A DNA stretch of 49,345 nucleotides, from positions 1-49,345 of the forward strand of contig HF985622.1 in assembly GCA_000431155.1 (NCBI GenBank), in the 5' to 3' direction. The notes under the pieces are model-generated. The model ran no database searches. It saw only the letters and a list, made by a program, of their open reading frames with translations, and was not told where the DNA came from. Below are positions 16,163-25,606 of the stretch, piece after piece. Origin of the DNA: Bacteroides sp. CAG:927. Lineage in GTDB: Bacteria; Bacteroidota; Bacteroidia; Bacteroidales; Muribaculaceae. The position numbers and the translations under genes are program-made. Every line of letters begins with the position of its first letter. Within the stretch, counting starts at the first letter, position 1.

Positions 16163-17184
16163 TCTGACACAATTGTATTCCAGTTATGAATGTCGGGAAG
16201 CTCGCCGTACTGTATTCCGCGTAAGCGTGTGTACAGCTCTGTTACGACGGGACCGGCGTTGCCATCCTTTGACACTACATATTTATCTCCGGTGTCAAGG
16301 TCATCTATTTCAGCCACCGGCGATGCTACGGCCGCTGTGCCACAGGCGGCAGCCTCCTGTATGTCGTTCAGTTCGTCCACAGTGATGTGACGGTTCTCTA
16401 CTTCCATTCCCATGTCCTTGGCTATCTGTTGCAGGCTTTTGTTGGTAATGGATGGAAGAATTGAATCAGATGCGGGTGTAATATATTTGCCGTCTTTTAT
16501 TGCAAAGAAGTTGGCAGGACCGCACTCATCCAAATACTTTTTCTCTTTGGGGTCAAGATACAGCACTGAAGAATATCCCAGCTCATGTGCTCGTTCTCCG
16601 GCTTCAAGGCTTGCAGCATAGTTGCCGCCTACTTTCCAGCGGCCGGTGCCACGTGGTGCCACACGGTCAAACTCACGCATTATGCAGATATTGGTGGGCT
16701 TGAATCCCTCTTTGAAATACGGGCCAACAGGACTTACCATGACTATAAACAGATATTCATCGGCAGGCTTGACACCGATTCTTGCTGTCATGCCTATTTC
16801 CAGCGGACGGATGTACAGTGATGCCCCGGTGCCGTATGGTGGCACAAAGCGGGCATTGAGCTGCACGCATTTAATCACCATCTCGCGAAACAATTCTTCC
16901 GGTATCTGGGCCATCCGGATTCCTTTGGCGGAATCTGCAATGCGTTTGGCGTTTTCTTCCAGTCTGAATATGCGTATTTTGCCGTCTTTGCCTCGGAATG
17001 CTTTTAATCCTTCAAAAATTTCCTGACCATAATGCAGCGCGGTTGCAGCCATGTGCATGTTGATTGTGTCGCTGCTTGATACTTCTATTTCACCCCATTT
17101 GCCGTTGCGGTAGTAGCAACGCACATTGTAATCTGTGGGGAGATAACCGAACGTAAGGTTGTTCCAGTCTAATTCTTTGTCCAT
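16159..17184 (-). CDS. ilvE: Branched-chain amino acid aminotransferase
   Basis: A 341-residue PLP enzyme that interconverts valine, leucine and isoleucine with their 2-oxo acids using glutamate/2-oxoglutarate. The length and the motifs HYGQEIFEGLKAFR, YIRPLEIG, GTGRWKVGGNYAASL (PLP lysine about 184), LYLDPKEKKYLDECGPANFF and EAAACGTAAVASPV mark the type II (eukaryotic-like) BCAT subgroup, common in Bacteroidota. It is followed by the overlapping HD-domain gene. Confidence 0.95.
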   Translation of the reverse strand: MDKELDWNNLTFGYLPTDYNVRCYYRNGKWGEIEVSSSDTINMHMAATALHYGQEIFEGLKAFRGKDGKIRIFRLEENAKRIADSAKGIRMAQIPEELFREMVIKCVQLNARFVPPYGTGASLYIRPLEIGMTARIGVKPADEYLFIVMVSPVGPYFKEGFKPTNICIMREFDRVAPRGTGRWKVGGNYAASLEAGERAHELGYSSVLYLDPKEKKYLDECGPANFFAIKDGKYITPASDSILPSITNKSLQQIAKDMGMEVENRHITVDELNDIQEAAACGTAAVASPVAEIDDLDTGDKYVVSKDGNAGPVVTELYTRLRGIQYGELPDIHNWNTIVSE

Positions 17185-17250
17185 ATCAGTTATGAGTTAA
17201 TGCATATAGATGCATTTGTGTATATAACGCTTTTATATGCTATTATGACG

Positions 17251-17258
17251 CAAAAATA
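17251..17258 (-). promoter_or_regulatory. -7 box (TATTTTTG) of ilvE
   Basis: On the - strand TATTTTTG fits TAnnTTTG and would start transcription near 17244, leaving a leader of about 60 nt. No -33 match at standard spacing is visible. Confidence 0.45.
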
Positions 17259-17383
17259 ATAAAAAATTATGAATGTATATGTTTTAGAACATAATTTACT
17301 GCTCTTCCACAGTTGCGGCGAAAAATTTTTATCGGCATGCAATTTTCCTCATATATCTGCGTCAAATTATAAAAAACATTATC

Positions 17384-17878
17384 ATGCCGACGGTGCGCAA
17401 TCAGGAGACACAACAATTTATGGAAATCATTGATGCCAACAAGCAGTTGATTTCCAAAGTTTGTCTTATGTATGCGCGGGATCATGAGCATTTCAAGGAT
17501 CTCTATCAGGAGGTGATGGCCACTCTTTGGCAGGGAATGAAGAGTTTCAGCGGTGAATCCAAGATTTCCACTTGGATATATCGTGTTGCGCTCAACACCT
17601 GCGTCACTTATTATCGCCGTCACAATCGTGCCGATTCTGCTATGAGCATCAGCGAAGTGGCAGAGATAGCTGATTGCTCTCAGGAGCATGCGTCTCTGTT
17701 GCGGCAGATGTACGCTCTTATCTCCCAGCTTGAACCGGTGGATAAAGGTATCATCATGATGTGGCTTGATTCAAGCAGTTATGATGACATAGCTGATGTC
17801 ACCGGTCTTACACGTGCCAATGTTGCCTCGCGCATTCATCGCATCCGCCAGCGTTTGATAAAGAAAAGTAACGAATAA
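17384..17878 (+). CDS. RNA polymerase sigma factor, ECF (sigma-70 family)
   Basis: A 164-residue sigma factor with only regions 2 and 4. Region 2 runs from about residue 15 to 85, with DHEHFKDLYQEVMATLWQGMKSFSGESKISTWIYRVALNTCVTYYRR. Region 4 is at about 105-160 with a helix-turn-helix in SSYDDIADVTGLTRANVASRIHRIRQRL. It would direct polymerase to stress- or signal-dependent promoters. Start: ATG 17384 is used; an ATG at 17420, about 12 bp after an AGGAG, is possible and would still keep region 2. The next gene starts 9 bp after the stop and encodes a membrane protein that may control it. No FecR gene is beside it, so it is not a classic Sus-linked ECF. Confidence 0.92.
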   Translation: MPTVRNQETQQFMEIIDANKQLISKVCLMYARDHEHFKDLYQEVMATLWQGMKSFSGESKISTWIYRVALNTCVTYYRRHNRADSAMSISEVAEIADCSQEHASLLRQMYALISQLEPVDKGIIMMWLDSSSYDDIADVTGLTRANVASRIHRIRQRLIKKSNE

Positions 17879-17887
17879 TACCTCGCA

Positions 17888-18478
17888 ATGATGAATACCG
17901 ACAAAGATATTGACATTGAAGATATGCGGTCTGCGTGGCAGGGATGGTGTGTCTCCGAACCGCAGAAATTTGACCCTGACAAGAAAATTGCGATACTTGA
18001 TCATCGCGGCAAGCTCCTGCGTCAGCAATGTGCCATAATTGTACTTGGCGCAGTGTGGTCTTTGTTGAGCGTCCCTCTGCTTTGCCTAAATCCCGTCATT
18101 AATTTCCCCATTTGGGCCGGGATATATCTCAGCGTTTATTTCGCCGTCCTTGCCGTGTTTGCTTTGTTCCAGTACTATGCCTACAAGGATATTGACATGT
18201 ACAGCATGTCTGTGCGCCAGTGTTTGGCAGCGGTGCTTAAGGCCAAGACATTACATATGAGAATCAAAATCATCGGTTATGTCATCGCAATACCTACAGT
18301 GGTTTACCTTTTGTGGTTTTTCTATCATGTCAACATGGCCACATTCGCCGGTGCTGTATGCGGTCTTGTATTAGGGTTGTGCATAGGCATAATGATGGAG
18401 ATGAGGATGAGGCGTCACTTGCGTCGTATGTCGCGTTACCTTGAATCTCTTGACCAAGATTGTTCCCGGGATATTTAG
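17888..18478 (+). CDS. Membrane protein of unknown function downstream of ECF sigma; candidate anti-sigma factor
   Basis: A 196-residue protein I do not recognise as a known family. Residues 1-45 are hydrophilic and probably cytoplasmic (IDIEDMRSAWQGW), followed by four hydrophobic segments at about 46-66, 72-94, 132-150 and 152-172, and a basic C-terminus rich in Arg (MEMRMRRHLRRMSRYLESL). It lies 9 bp after an ECF sigma gene, the usual place for an anti-sigma factor, and its layout (soluble N-terminus, then membrane helices) fits. It lacks the zinc-binding HxxxCxxC motif of ZAS anti-sigma factors. The role is inferred from position only. Its stop overlaps that of the convergent tamL gene by 4 bp. 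Confidence 0.7.
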   Translation: MMNTDKDIDIEDMRSAWQGWCVSEPQKFDPDKKIAILDHRGKLLRQQCAIIVLGAVWSLLSVPLLCLNPVINFPIWAGIYLSVYFAVLAVFALFQYYAYKDIDMYSMSVRQCLAAVLKAKTLHMRIKIIGYVIAIPTVVYLLWFFYHVNMATFAGAVCGLVLGLCIGIMMEMRMRRHLRRMSRYLESLDQDCSRDI

Positions 18479-20754
18479 AACGGGTAGCCTATTGCAAGGT
18501 GGAACGCAAGCGATTTTTTGAACGACTCCATGTTGTAGTATCCGCTTTTGCCTGTGTCGTATGGCGCATGGATACCTATGCCGAGATCTCCGCGAATCAC
18601 AAGCATCCCTATGTCAACACGCAGTCCGGCGCCTGTACCCGTGGCAAGGTCGCGTAAAAATGACTTCCCTTGCAATAATCCTCCGGGGCGTTGCGGGTCG
18701 TTTTTGAGCAGCCATACATTTCCCGAGTCAAAGAACACGGCTCCATGCAGAGGCCCTATAATTGGGAAACGGTATTCAACATTGAACTCAAACTTGAATG
18801 TACCCGTTTGGTCAAAATATCCATTAACCATGTCGCTCGGCACGCGGTAGCTGCCCGGGCCGATTGAACGGACTGTAAAGGCACGTACAGAATTGGCTCC
18901 TCCCACATAAAATTGTTCCGCATATGGCACTTGCGATGAGTTGCCGTAGGCATGTGCCGCTCCTACTGCGGCACGTGTCACAAGCCAGTGGTCTCCTATG
19001 AGCCGGCGGTTGTAAACCAGTTGGGTTGTGCCTTTGATAAATTGGGAAAACGGTGTGTCAAATAGTTCTTTTTCCCCCTTTTTGCCTGCTGCCTGCCATA
19101 TGGCCCAGAACACATTGCCTGCTTCTTGAACCGTGAATGTCCATGATATACCGTTGTCCCGGTCAAAATAGCGGTCATAGTTGTAGGTATATGCTATTTG
19201 GGGTATGAATTGGCTTTGAAAGCTGAGTGCTATGGCGCGGTTCTGCGACATTATGGAGTCAAATTCATGCGTCGTGTGCAGAAGCTTGGTGTAAGTGAGC
19301 TTGAACAGGGTCAATGTATTGGTTATGTAACGGTTCACTCGCCAGTCATAATTGAATGATGCGTTGAATTGAGCCATGCGGAAATAATGCGGCCGATTCA
19401 GCAGGTCTGCGCCTAATGTTATTCTTGTCCAGCTGAGTTCACGCCGTGTGCGCGGTATGAATCGCGGCGCAAGCAGGCGCGGAAAAGCGAGCGAAGTATT
19501 GAGGCCTATTTCGTAGGAATTGAACACGGAATTGTGTTTGTCGCGTCCGGTTTGCCATTCATAGCTGCCGGTAAGGTCTATGTTCAATTGTTCTCCTCCC
19601 CCAAACAGGTTGTGGCTTGTCAGTTTGAGATCAACACCGGGACCTATGTAGCTGTTGGACTTGGAAGTGGCGTTCACTTCTATTGACGCCTCCATCGGTT
19701 TGTCAAAAGTACAGTTTATATCCACATTCAGCACATTGTGCTTTGTGGTATCGGGTATCACGTTTATCTCCACTCCGTTGAATATCCCCAGTCGTGACAG
19801 GTATGTCTGCGTCCGGTTCATGTCGCGGACCGTGAGTATTTTCCCTTCACGGAACCTTATGCACGAAGGAATCAGGTTTTGACGCAGACGCGACGGTTTC
19901 ATTTGTATCACCGTGCCACGTTTGGTATGCATGGTGTCAGGAGTGCCTCCGCCTTGATTGCGCAGCACACGTGTGGTGATGGTTCCGGTAGTGTAAACCT
20001 GATCGGCTCCTTTGGGAATATTGCCGGCGAGCACCACTCTCAGTGCTATGCGCTGTGGAGTTATCGTGGAGTCGGCAAGATATTCCACATAATCGGGTTT
20101 GAAGAAGTAATATCCCTTGTTTCGCAGTGCATTGGCTATGCGCACGCGTACTTCGTTCAATGAATCGGTGTCGTAGCGGCTTCCGCCACGCATATAGTCA
20201 CACTTCTGCACCACGGAATCTATGAGATGATACAGTCGCAATGTGTCAGGCATAAGCATTACGGTGTCAATGTAATATTGTGGCCCCGTATGCACATTGT
20301 ATATTATGCTTGCTTTTTTCTTGTTTTTCCCTTGTGCAAGCTCGTAGGATGCGTGTCCGCGAAAATACCCGTGATTGTCAAGGATTTGGTCTATCATCTC
20401 CGTCCGCACTTCGGGGCGCACATCCGATATGAGTACAGGTTCTTCCACAAGTTTTTCATAAAGCCAGTGGCGAAACCCTTTTGGGGGATTGGGCCAGTTA
20501 TTGTAAACCCACAGTCCCAGCGGAAACGGATAGCGCACGCTCGGCGATATAAGGCAGTTGTTCGGTTTTACGTTTACTGCCTCTTTCACGTTGTCACTAA
20601 GTCCCGGAGCCAGCGTTTGGCCTGAATCAGGCACTATGGCGGTTCTTTTTACGCCGGTATATAGAATATCTTCCTCACCGAGGCGTCGGGTTGTGGAGCA
20701 TGCTGAGATAAGCAATGCTGACACTATCGGAATGATTAGGCGAAGTGATTTCAT
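18475..20754 (-). CDS. tamL: TamL-type lipoprotein of the BamA/TamA (Omp85) family
   Basis: A 759-residue outer-membrane protein with a lipoprotein signal (LLISAC, Cys19). Residues about 35-330 hold POTRA-like repeats (GGSRYDTDSLNEVRVRIANALRNKGYYFF; LRQNLIPSCIRFREGKILTVRDMNRTQTYLSRLGIF). From about 360 to 759 comes a 16-strand barrel domain ending in an aromatic strand (LAFHLAIGYPF). The Omp85 loop motif appears as VRAFTVRSIGPGSY. A lipid-anchored TamA relative encoded beside tamB is typical of Bacteroidota and is called TamL. It probably works with TamB in outer-membrane assembly or lipid transport. Its ATG overlaps the tamB stop by 4 bp. Confidence 0.88.
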   Translation of the reverse strand: MKSLRLIIPIVSALLISACSTTRRLGEEDILYTGVKRTAIVPDSGQTLAPGLSDNVKEAVNVKPNNCLISPSVRYPFPLGLWVYNNWPNPPKGFRHWLYEKLVEEPVLISDVRPEVRTEMIDQILDNHGYFRGHASYELAQGKNKKKASIIYNVHTGPQYYIDTVMLMPDTLRLYHLIDSVVQKCDYMRGGSRYDTDSLNEVRVRIANALRNKGYYFFKPDYVEYLADSTITPQRIALRVVLAGNIPKGADQVYTTGTITTRVLRNQGGGTPDTMHTKRGTVIQMKPSRLRQNLIPSCIRFREGKILTVRDMNRTQTYLSRLGIFNGVEINVIPDTTKHNVLNVDINCTFDKPMEASIEVNATSKSNSYIGPGVDLKLTSHNLFGGGEQLNIDLTGSYEWQTGRDKHNSVFNSYEIGLNTSLAFPRLLAPRFIPRTRRELSWTRITLGADLLNRPHYFRMAQFNASFNYDWRVNRYITNTLTLFKLTYTKLLHTTHEFDSIMSQNRAIALSFQSQFIPQIAYTYNYDRYFDRDNGISWTFTVQEAGNVFWAIWQAAGKKGEKELFDTPFSQFIKGTTQLVYNRRLIGDHWLVTRAAVGAAHAYGNSSQVPYAEQFYVGGANSVRAFTVRSIGPGSYRVPSDMVNGYFDQTGTFKFEFNVEYRFPIIGPLHGAVFFDSGNVWLLKNDPQRPGGLLQGKSFLRDLATGTGAGLRVDIGMLVIRGDLGIGIHAPYDTGKSGYYNMESFKKSLAFHLAIGYPF

Positions 20755-23700
20755 TGCTGTGCAGGTTGTGGATTATTGTGTGACGGTTGTGGTGTCAGTG
20801 TGCGCTGGCGCCTGAAGATATCGCTAAGACGGTTGATTTTGCGTTTGAGCACAAATCCCACGCCTGTCTGTGTGATTTCGCCCTCAAGAATGCTTTCGTA
20901 CCCCACATGGCGGAATACTCTCACGTACATTGATCCGCTGCGGTTCAGCATGTATTCTACGGCTACATCGTTCACCAGATTCTCTGCAAGGTTTTCGTCT
21001 TGGTCGGCATCGGTGGAGTAGTTGCCACCTACTACAATCTTGAATCGGTCGTTGAACAAGGTTTTGGACACCTTGTAACTGTAGCTTGTGGCCGTTGACT
21101 TGGTTCCGTCAGTGGTTTTGTCATATTGGTCGATACCGAAACTGATATCCACCCCTTTGATATTGTTGGCCGCCCAAGAATTGAGGCGGGAGGTGAGGAA
21201 TGAATATAACGGATTGCCCGACAATGATGCATTGGCCTTGGTGCCCGGGCCGGTATATACATTGTACAGCAGCATGTTCATTGCTTGGTTGGCTCGTTGC
21301 TCCGGGCTCATCCCTTGTAGCTCGTTTTGGATGGTGAGGTCATCGTTGGTGGACAGGTCAAATGCCACGTCCATATTGTTGAGCGTGTTGGTGGCTGATA
21401 ACGACACTATGAAATTCACAAGCCGTGAGTTCTGTCCCTCCTGTGTCACATTGGCCTTTATATGGTCTGCCGCATGGATGTTGAGCGTGGGATTGAGAAT
21501 ATCTCCGCTGAACGCCACGTAGCTCCCTTCCTGGAACGTGAAATTCTTTTCCGACATAAATGGAGGAGTGTACCGTACAAACCCTTTGTCAATATTGATG
21601 CGTCCTGTCAGGCGTCCGTCACTGCTCATCGGTGTGAGGGTGTACGTGAGGTTGCCTTCCGGTTGCAGAGAGGCTTTGTTCTGGCCGTCGGTGGAGAGGT
21701 CCGCATTTATGGTGCAGCCTGCCGACAAGGTAAGGTTGGCATCCAGAAACATTGCCATTGTGTTCTGAACCACAGTGTCGGGGCTAACCACATTGGCGGT
21801 GTCGGAAAACTGCACGAATGTCACCATGCTTCCCGTGCTCTGGGATGTAAGTGCGGATTGGCCCACACTTGACACCACGTATGTCACATTGGTGCCGGGA
21901 AGCAGATTGAGATTGGCGTTTACGCGAAGCAGGCGCATGTTGCCTGTTACATCTGCATCAAGGTCAATGAATGCTTTTCCGTATATGTCAGCCCCTCGCG
22001 GACGGTTGGAGTTCACGAGCTGCATATCCTTGGCATTGAGATTGAGATTGATCTGGGGGTTGCTCAGTTCATGCGCATCAACAATGCCGTTTACATACAA
22101 TGGATTGCCGTTTAGGCCTGATATTGTGAAATTCTTGAAATGCACGATTGAGCTGTCAACTGGTATCCTGTCTTCCGAGAATCTGTATGATGCACCGGTC
22201 ATTGCAAGCTTCACTGCCGTGGAGTCAAAATCCAGAAAACCGTTGAAAATGGGATTTGTCAGTGAGCCTGTAATGTCCATTTCTCCGTTAAGCATTCCCG
22301 ACAGTGCGGCTGTGCCTTTGGGCAGGAACGGATTGACTATCCGCAGCGGAAAATGTATCATTGAGAAATCAAGCAGGAATGGTGAGGTGGCCGTGCTGTC
22401 GTTGAGCACACCTCGCGCAGTGATTACTTTTACGGAATCGACCATTAGTGAGGCATCCGCTTGCAGAAGGCCCGTCTTGTCATTGAATACTGACAGATCT
22501 ATGTCAAAATCTCCCACGCGCTCACGCCCGTAATAGAAATCGTTAAGATTTACCGTCCCATGACCTGTCAGGGCTGTGGTGTTCCAGTTGAATCGCATGT
22601 CGGCTCCCACATTTCCTTTCATCGGTGGAGCGAACGGAGATATGCTCAGCCAGTCCTGAATCATTATGTTTTTCAACTGCAATACAACATCGTTTTGTGC
22701 GGAAACAGTTGCGGTATCGGTGCTTTGTTCCGTATAAAGATGCAGCGACGAATTAGCGTTGTCAAGCATCAGGTCGGCATCTATGTGATGGGTAAAGAAG
22801 TTGTACGACACAAAGTTGTCGCTGTTGAGCGTCCATTGTTTGTACCCTATCACCGGCTTGTGCGGGATGAAGCTCACCCGCGCCATGGAATCGGTCATGG
22901 CTGCGTTGACACCAATAAAGAATCCTTCCTTATCCTGTATGTTGCGCTGATGTACAAGGAAACTTGCTTTGTCATTGGCAAGGTATCCTCTGAGTGTCAC
23001 ATGGGCAAAATCGTCAAAGGTGCCGGGGCGATTGTTCATATTGATGGTATATACCAGATATTTTCCATGCTGCAATGCATCAAGTGCTATAGTGTCAGTG
23101 CGCATTGTTTTGGTGGCAAGCCCGAGGGTCTTGGCATGCAGTGACAAGAGTGAATCGTTGTGAACGGTCATTGATGCGTTGTCCCATTGTATTCCGCTTG
23201 TGGCAAGAAAGGTCGCCGCAAGGTTGTTTTGTCCGAAGTTTATGTTTGCGTCCATGGGGGGAATCGCTCGTTGCAGCGCACGCACATCCAGATTGTGGCG
23301 GGCTATTGCCGAATCCATCACAGCTGTTATTGACGATAGTTTGGATATAGTGCTGTCAAGACCCGTATAAGCGGTAAAGGTGGCATTCAAGTCGCCTGAT
23401 TTCAGGGTGGCATGTGATGTCGAATCGCCGGTAAGCAGATTTAACAGTACCTCATCAGCTATGAGCTTGTTCTCGTCTATCACCCAATTGACATGGTTTA
23501 TTGCCACATCGGCATCTATGCCCATGTTGGCCGGTGCAAAAGAGCCTTCAGTGTCTATGAGCATGGAACCGTAAAGTGGGGTTTCGCTTAACCCGAGTGC
23601 CTGAAGGTTTATATGCCGCACATCGCCGTTTACGGTCCATGTGTAAAGATTCTTGGTAACGGTTCCGGAAAAATCGGCCGAGAAATCAGCTTCCGGGTTA

Positions 23701-25535
23701 TGGCTGTCCAGATACCCCTTGACTTCGCCGTTGGCTAATGTGGCTTCAAGTCTGGTATTGCTCAGATGCTTCCCGTTGTAATCCACGCCGTCTATGCTGG
23801 CATCAGCATGTATCACGGTGGATGGTACTCTCGGGTCATAGCCGTGTCCGTCAACGGTTATTGTTGCTGTAATGTCGCCTACGCCGAGCGATGGCATGAA
23901 TGCCTGAACCGGAAATGCATCCGCAACAAGCTTGGCGTTATACCCTTCGCTTCGCTTTTGCCATTTACCGTCAAAAGCCATTTTCCCTTGACCGGTAAAA
24001 GCTGCTATGTTGCCGGTTGCGCCTGCCGGAGAGTAATGGATATTGCCTTTTAATTTCATGTTGGGTATAGTGACCTGTTTGGCCGTGGCCCGATCCAGAG
24101 CTATTGAGCTTATGAAATTGGCATTGGTCAGCGAGCCTGCAAGTTTCACATCTCCTCCTATCTTTTGTGGCATCATCGGGTAATCCACATATCCGTTGGC
24201 TTTGAGCATTATGTAGCGTGGCAATGACGCTTCCACATTATTTACATGCAGGCGCGAGGCTGTCCCTTCCACATCAGCCAACAGTTGCAATCCGTTGGAG
24301 CGTGGCACATCCCGCAATATTGTCTTTGTCGTGGGCATTATCTGCTCTATATCGGCAAATCCTATGTTCCCTTGAGCCTTGACCCATATCGGTAAATTGG
24401 GGTCTGTTGTTATGTTCCCCATTCCCATCATGGCATCAAGGTTTATCTTTGAGAACAGTGTTGATATTTCAAACTCCTTGGCGTGCATCGCCGCCGAGTC
24501 CATCATGAATGTTCCGTGGGCATTAAGCTCCACGCCGCATCGTTCGGTGGCACTGAACTTGCGCAGCGGCACTCTGATTGCAGTGGCCTTGTTGTAAAAT
24601 GAGTCAACCGCTATGGACACATCTTTCACCTGAATATAATTCATGTCAAGTCCGGGCAGAGGCATGGCTCCGCGCATGGCATACAGCGCGTTCTTGGCCG
24701 TCAGCCTGAGTGAGTCGGCGGTAATGGTCCATGGCGCGGTGGCGGGTATTGTGTCAGGGCTTATGGTATCGTGTGGATTGTAATGCGCCATGAATTCAGC
24801 TGACGGGGTAAGGTACGTGGCGGAAATAGAGTCAACAGACAGCATTTGCGCATGTATTTTGTTGACGCTCATGTCCACTGTGCCGTCAATCAGCATAGCC
24901 ACAGGTATTTCTGCCCGCAATGAGTCAATTGTCGGAAGCATCTGCATGGTGTAAGTCACGTTTTTGAGCGTGATTTCTCCTGCATGAATGAGAAGAGGCT
25001 TGGCAGCTGCCGTGTCGGTCTTTTCTTGGGTCACTGTGTCTTTGATTACAAGTCTCACATCGGCCCCGTCCAGCATGGCCTTACCCACATCTATCATGCC
25101 TTTGCTCAGATTCATGTTGGCACCTTCCGCATCAAAATTCCTTACATATGCTGTCAGGTACATTGCTGAATCACGATTGCCGAGATTGTATTTCACTTCG
25201 CTCAGTTGTGTGCCCTTGACATCGATGATCCCTTTCAGAAGTGGCAACAGCTTTACATCCACTCCGGCAGTACCCACAATTGCCATTGTATCTCCGGTGG
25301 CTTCTACCACCGTCACATCATGCAACTGCACATTAAGGGGAAATTTCAGTCTCAGATACCCGATTTCAATCTCCATTCCCGTGGATTTCTTCACTTCTTT
25401 CAGTGCTATATCCTTAACAAGGTTTTGCACTGCCGGTACATAAAGCAGTACCGGAATGCTGAGAATCAGCAGCACTATGCCGATGAGGGTCCATAGTGAA
25501 GCACGCAGTATTCTATGAGCTGATAAACGAGCCAC
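20751..25535 (-). CDS. tamB: TamB-like translocation and assembly module / inter-membrane lipid-transfer protein
   Basis: A 1594-residue protein. It has one N-terminal hydrophobic anchor (about residues 12-33, LWTLIGIVLLILSIPVLLYV), then a very long beta-rich body with many alternating hydrophobic strands, and a C-terminal DUF490/TamB domain from about residue 1150 (GRINIDKGFVRYTPPF; GDILNPTLNIHAADHIKANVTQ; LYSFLTSRLNSWAANNIKGVDISFGID). AsmA/TamB-type proteins span the periplasm as a grooved beta structure and are thought to carry phospholipids or help outer-membrane protein assembly. The start is a GTG at 25535; no in-frame ATG precedes the anchor. It is coupled to tamL downstream and lies 71 bp after lptD. 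Confidence 0.92.
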   Translation of the reverse strand: MARLSAHRILRASLWTLIGIVLLILSIPVLLYVPAVQNLVKDIALKEVKKSTGMEIEIGYLRLKFPLNVQLHDVTVVEATGDTMAIVGTAGVDVKLLPLLKGIIDVKGTQLSEVKYNLGNRDSAMYLTAYVRNFDAEGANMNLSKGMIDVGKAMLDGADVRLVIKDTVTQEKTDTAAAKPLLIHAGEITLKNVTYTMQMLPTIDSLRAEIPVAMLIDGTVDMSVNKIHAQMLSVDSISATYLTPSAEFMAHYNPHDTISPDTIPATAPWTITADSLRLTAKNALYAMRGAMPLPGLDMNYIQVKDVSIAVDSFYNKATAIRVPLRKFSATERCGVELNAHGTFMMDSAAMHAKEFEISTLFSKINLDAMMGMGNITTDPNLPIWVKAQGNIGFADIEQIMPTTKTILRDVPRSNGLQLLADVEGTASRLHVNNVEASLPRYIMLKANGYVDYPMMPQKIGGDVKLAGSLTNANFISSIALDRATAKQVTIPNMKLKGNIHYSPAGATGNIAAFTGQGKMAFDGKWQKRSEGYNAKLVADAFPVQAFMPSLGVGDITATITVDGHGYDPRVPSTVIHADASIDGVDYNGKHLSNTRLEATLANGEVKGYLDSHNPEADFSADFSGTVTKNLYTWTVNGDVRHINLQALGLSETPLYGSMLIDTEGSFAPANMGIDADVAINHVNWVIDENKLIADEVLLNLLTGDSTSHATLKSGDLNATFTAYTGLDSTISKLSSITAVMDSAIARHNLDVRALQRAIPPMDANINFGQNNLAATFLATSGIQWDNASMTVHNDSLLSLHAKTLGLATKTMRTDTIALDALQHGKYLVYTINMNNRPGTFDDFAHVTLRGYLANDKASFLVHQRNIQDKEGFFIGVNAAMTDSMARVSFIPHKPVIGYKQWTLNSDNFVSYNFFTHHIDADLMLDNANSSLHLYTEQSTDTATVSAQNDVVLQLKNIMIQDWLSISPFAPPMKGNVGADMRFNWNTTALTGHGTVNLNDFYYGRERVGDFDIDLSVFNDKTGLLQADASLMVDSVKVITARGVLNDSTATSPFLLDFSMIHFPLRIVNPFLPKGTAALSGMLNGEMDITGSLTNPIFNGFLDFDSTAVKLAMTGASYRFSEDRIPVDSSIVHFKNFTISGLNGNPLYVNGIVDAHELSNPQINLNLNAKDMQLVNSNRPRGADIYGKAFIDLDADVTGNMRLLRVNANLNLLPGTNVTYVVSSVGQSALTSQSTGSMVTFVQFSDTANVVSPDTVVQNTMAMFLDANLTLSAGCTINADLSTDGQNKASLQPEGNLTYTLTPMSSDGRLTGRINIDKGFVRYTPPFMSEKNFTFQEGSYVAFSGDILNPTLNIHAADHIKANVTQEGQNSRLVNFIVSLSATNTLNNMDVAFDLSTNDDLTIQNELQGMSPEQRANQAMNMLLYNVYTGPGTKANASLSGNPLYSFLTSRLNSWAANNIKGVDISFGIDQYDKTTDGTKSTATSYSYKVSKTLFNDRFKIVVGGNYSTDADQDENLAENLVNDVAVEYMLNRSGSMYVRVFRHVGYESILEGEITQTGVGFVLKRKINRLSDIFRRQRTLTPQPSHNNPQPAQQ

Positions 25536-25606
25536 AACAGTGATGAAGAGTTGAAACCAATACGATTTTACAAATGTTAAACACGCAAAGCAGCTCTAAT
25601 GTTTTA

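Noticed and set aside
20776..25496. Many + strand ORFs inside tamB
   Set aside because: All lie opposite a convincing 1594-residue gene and show no domain, signal peptide or start context.
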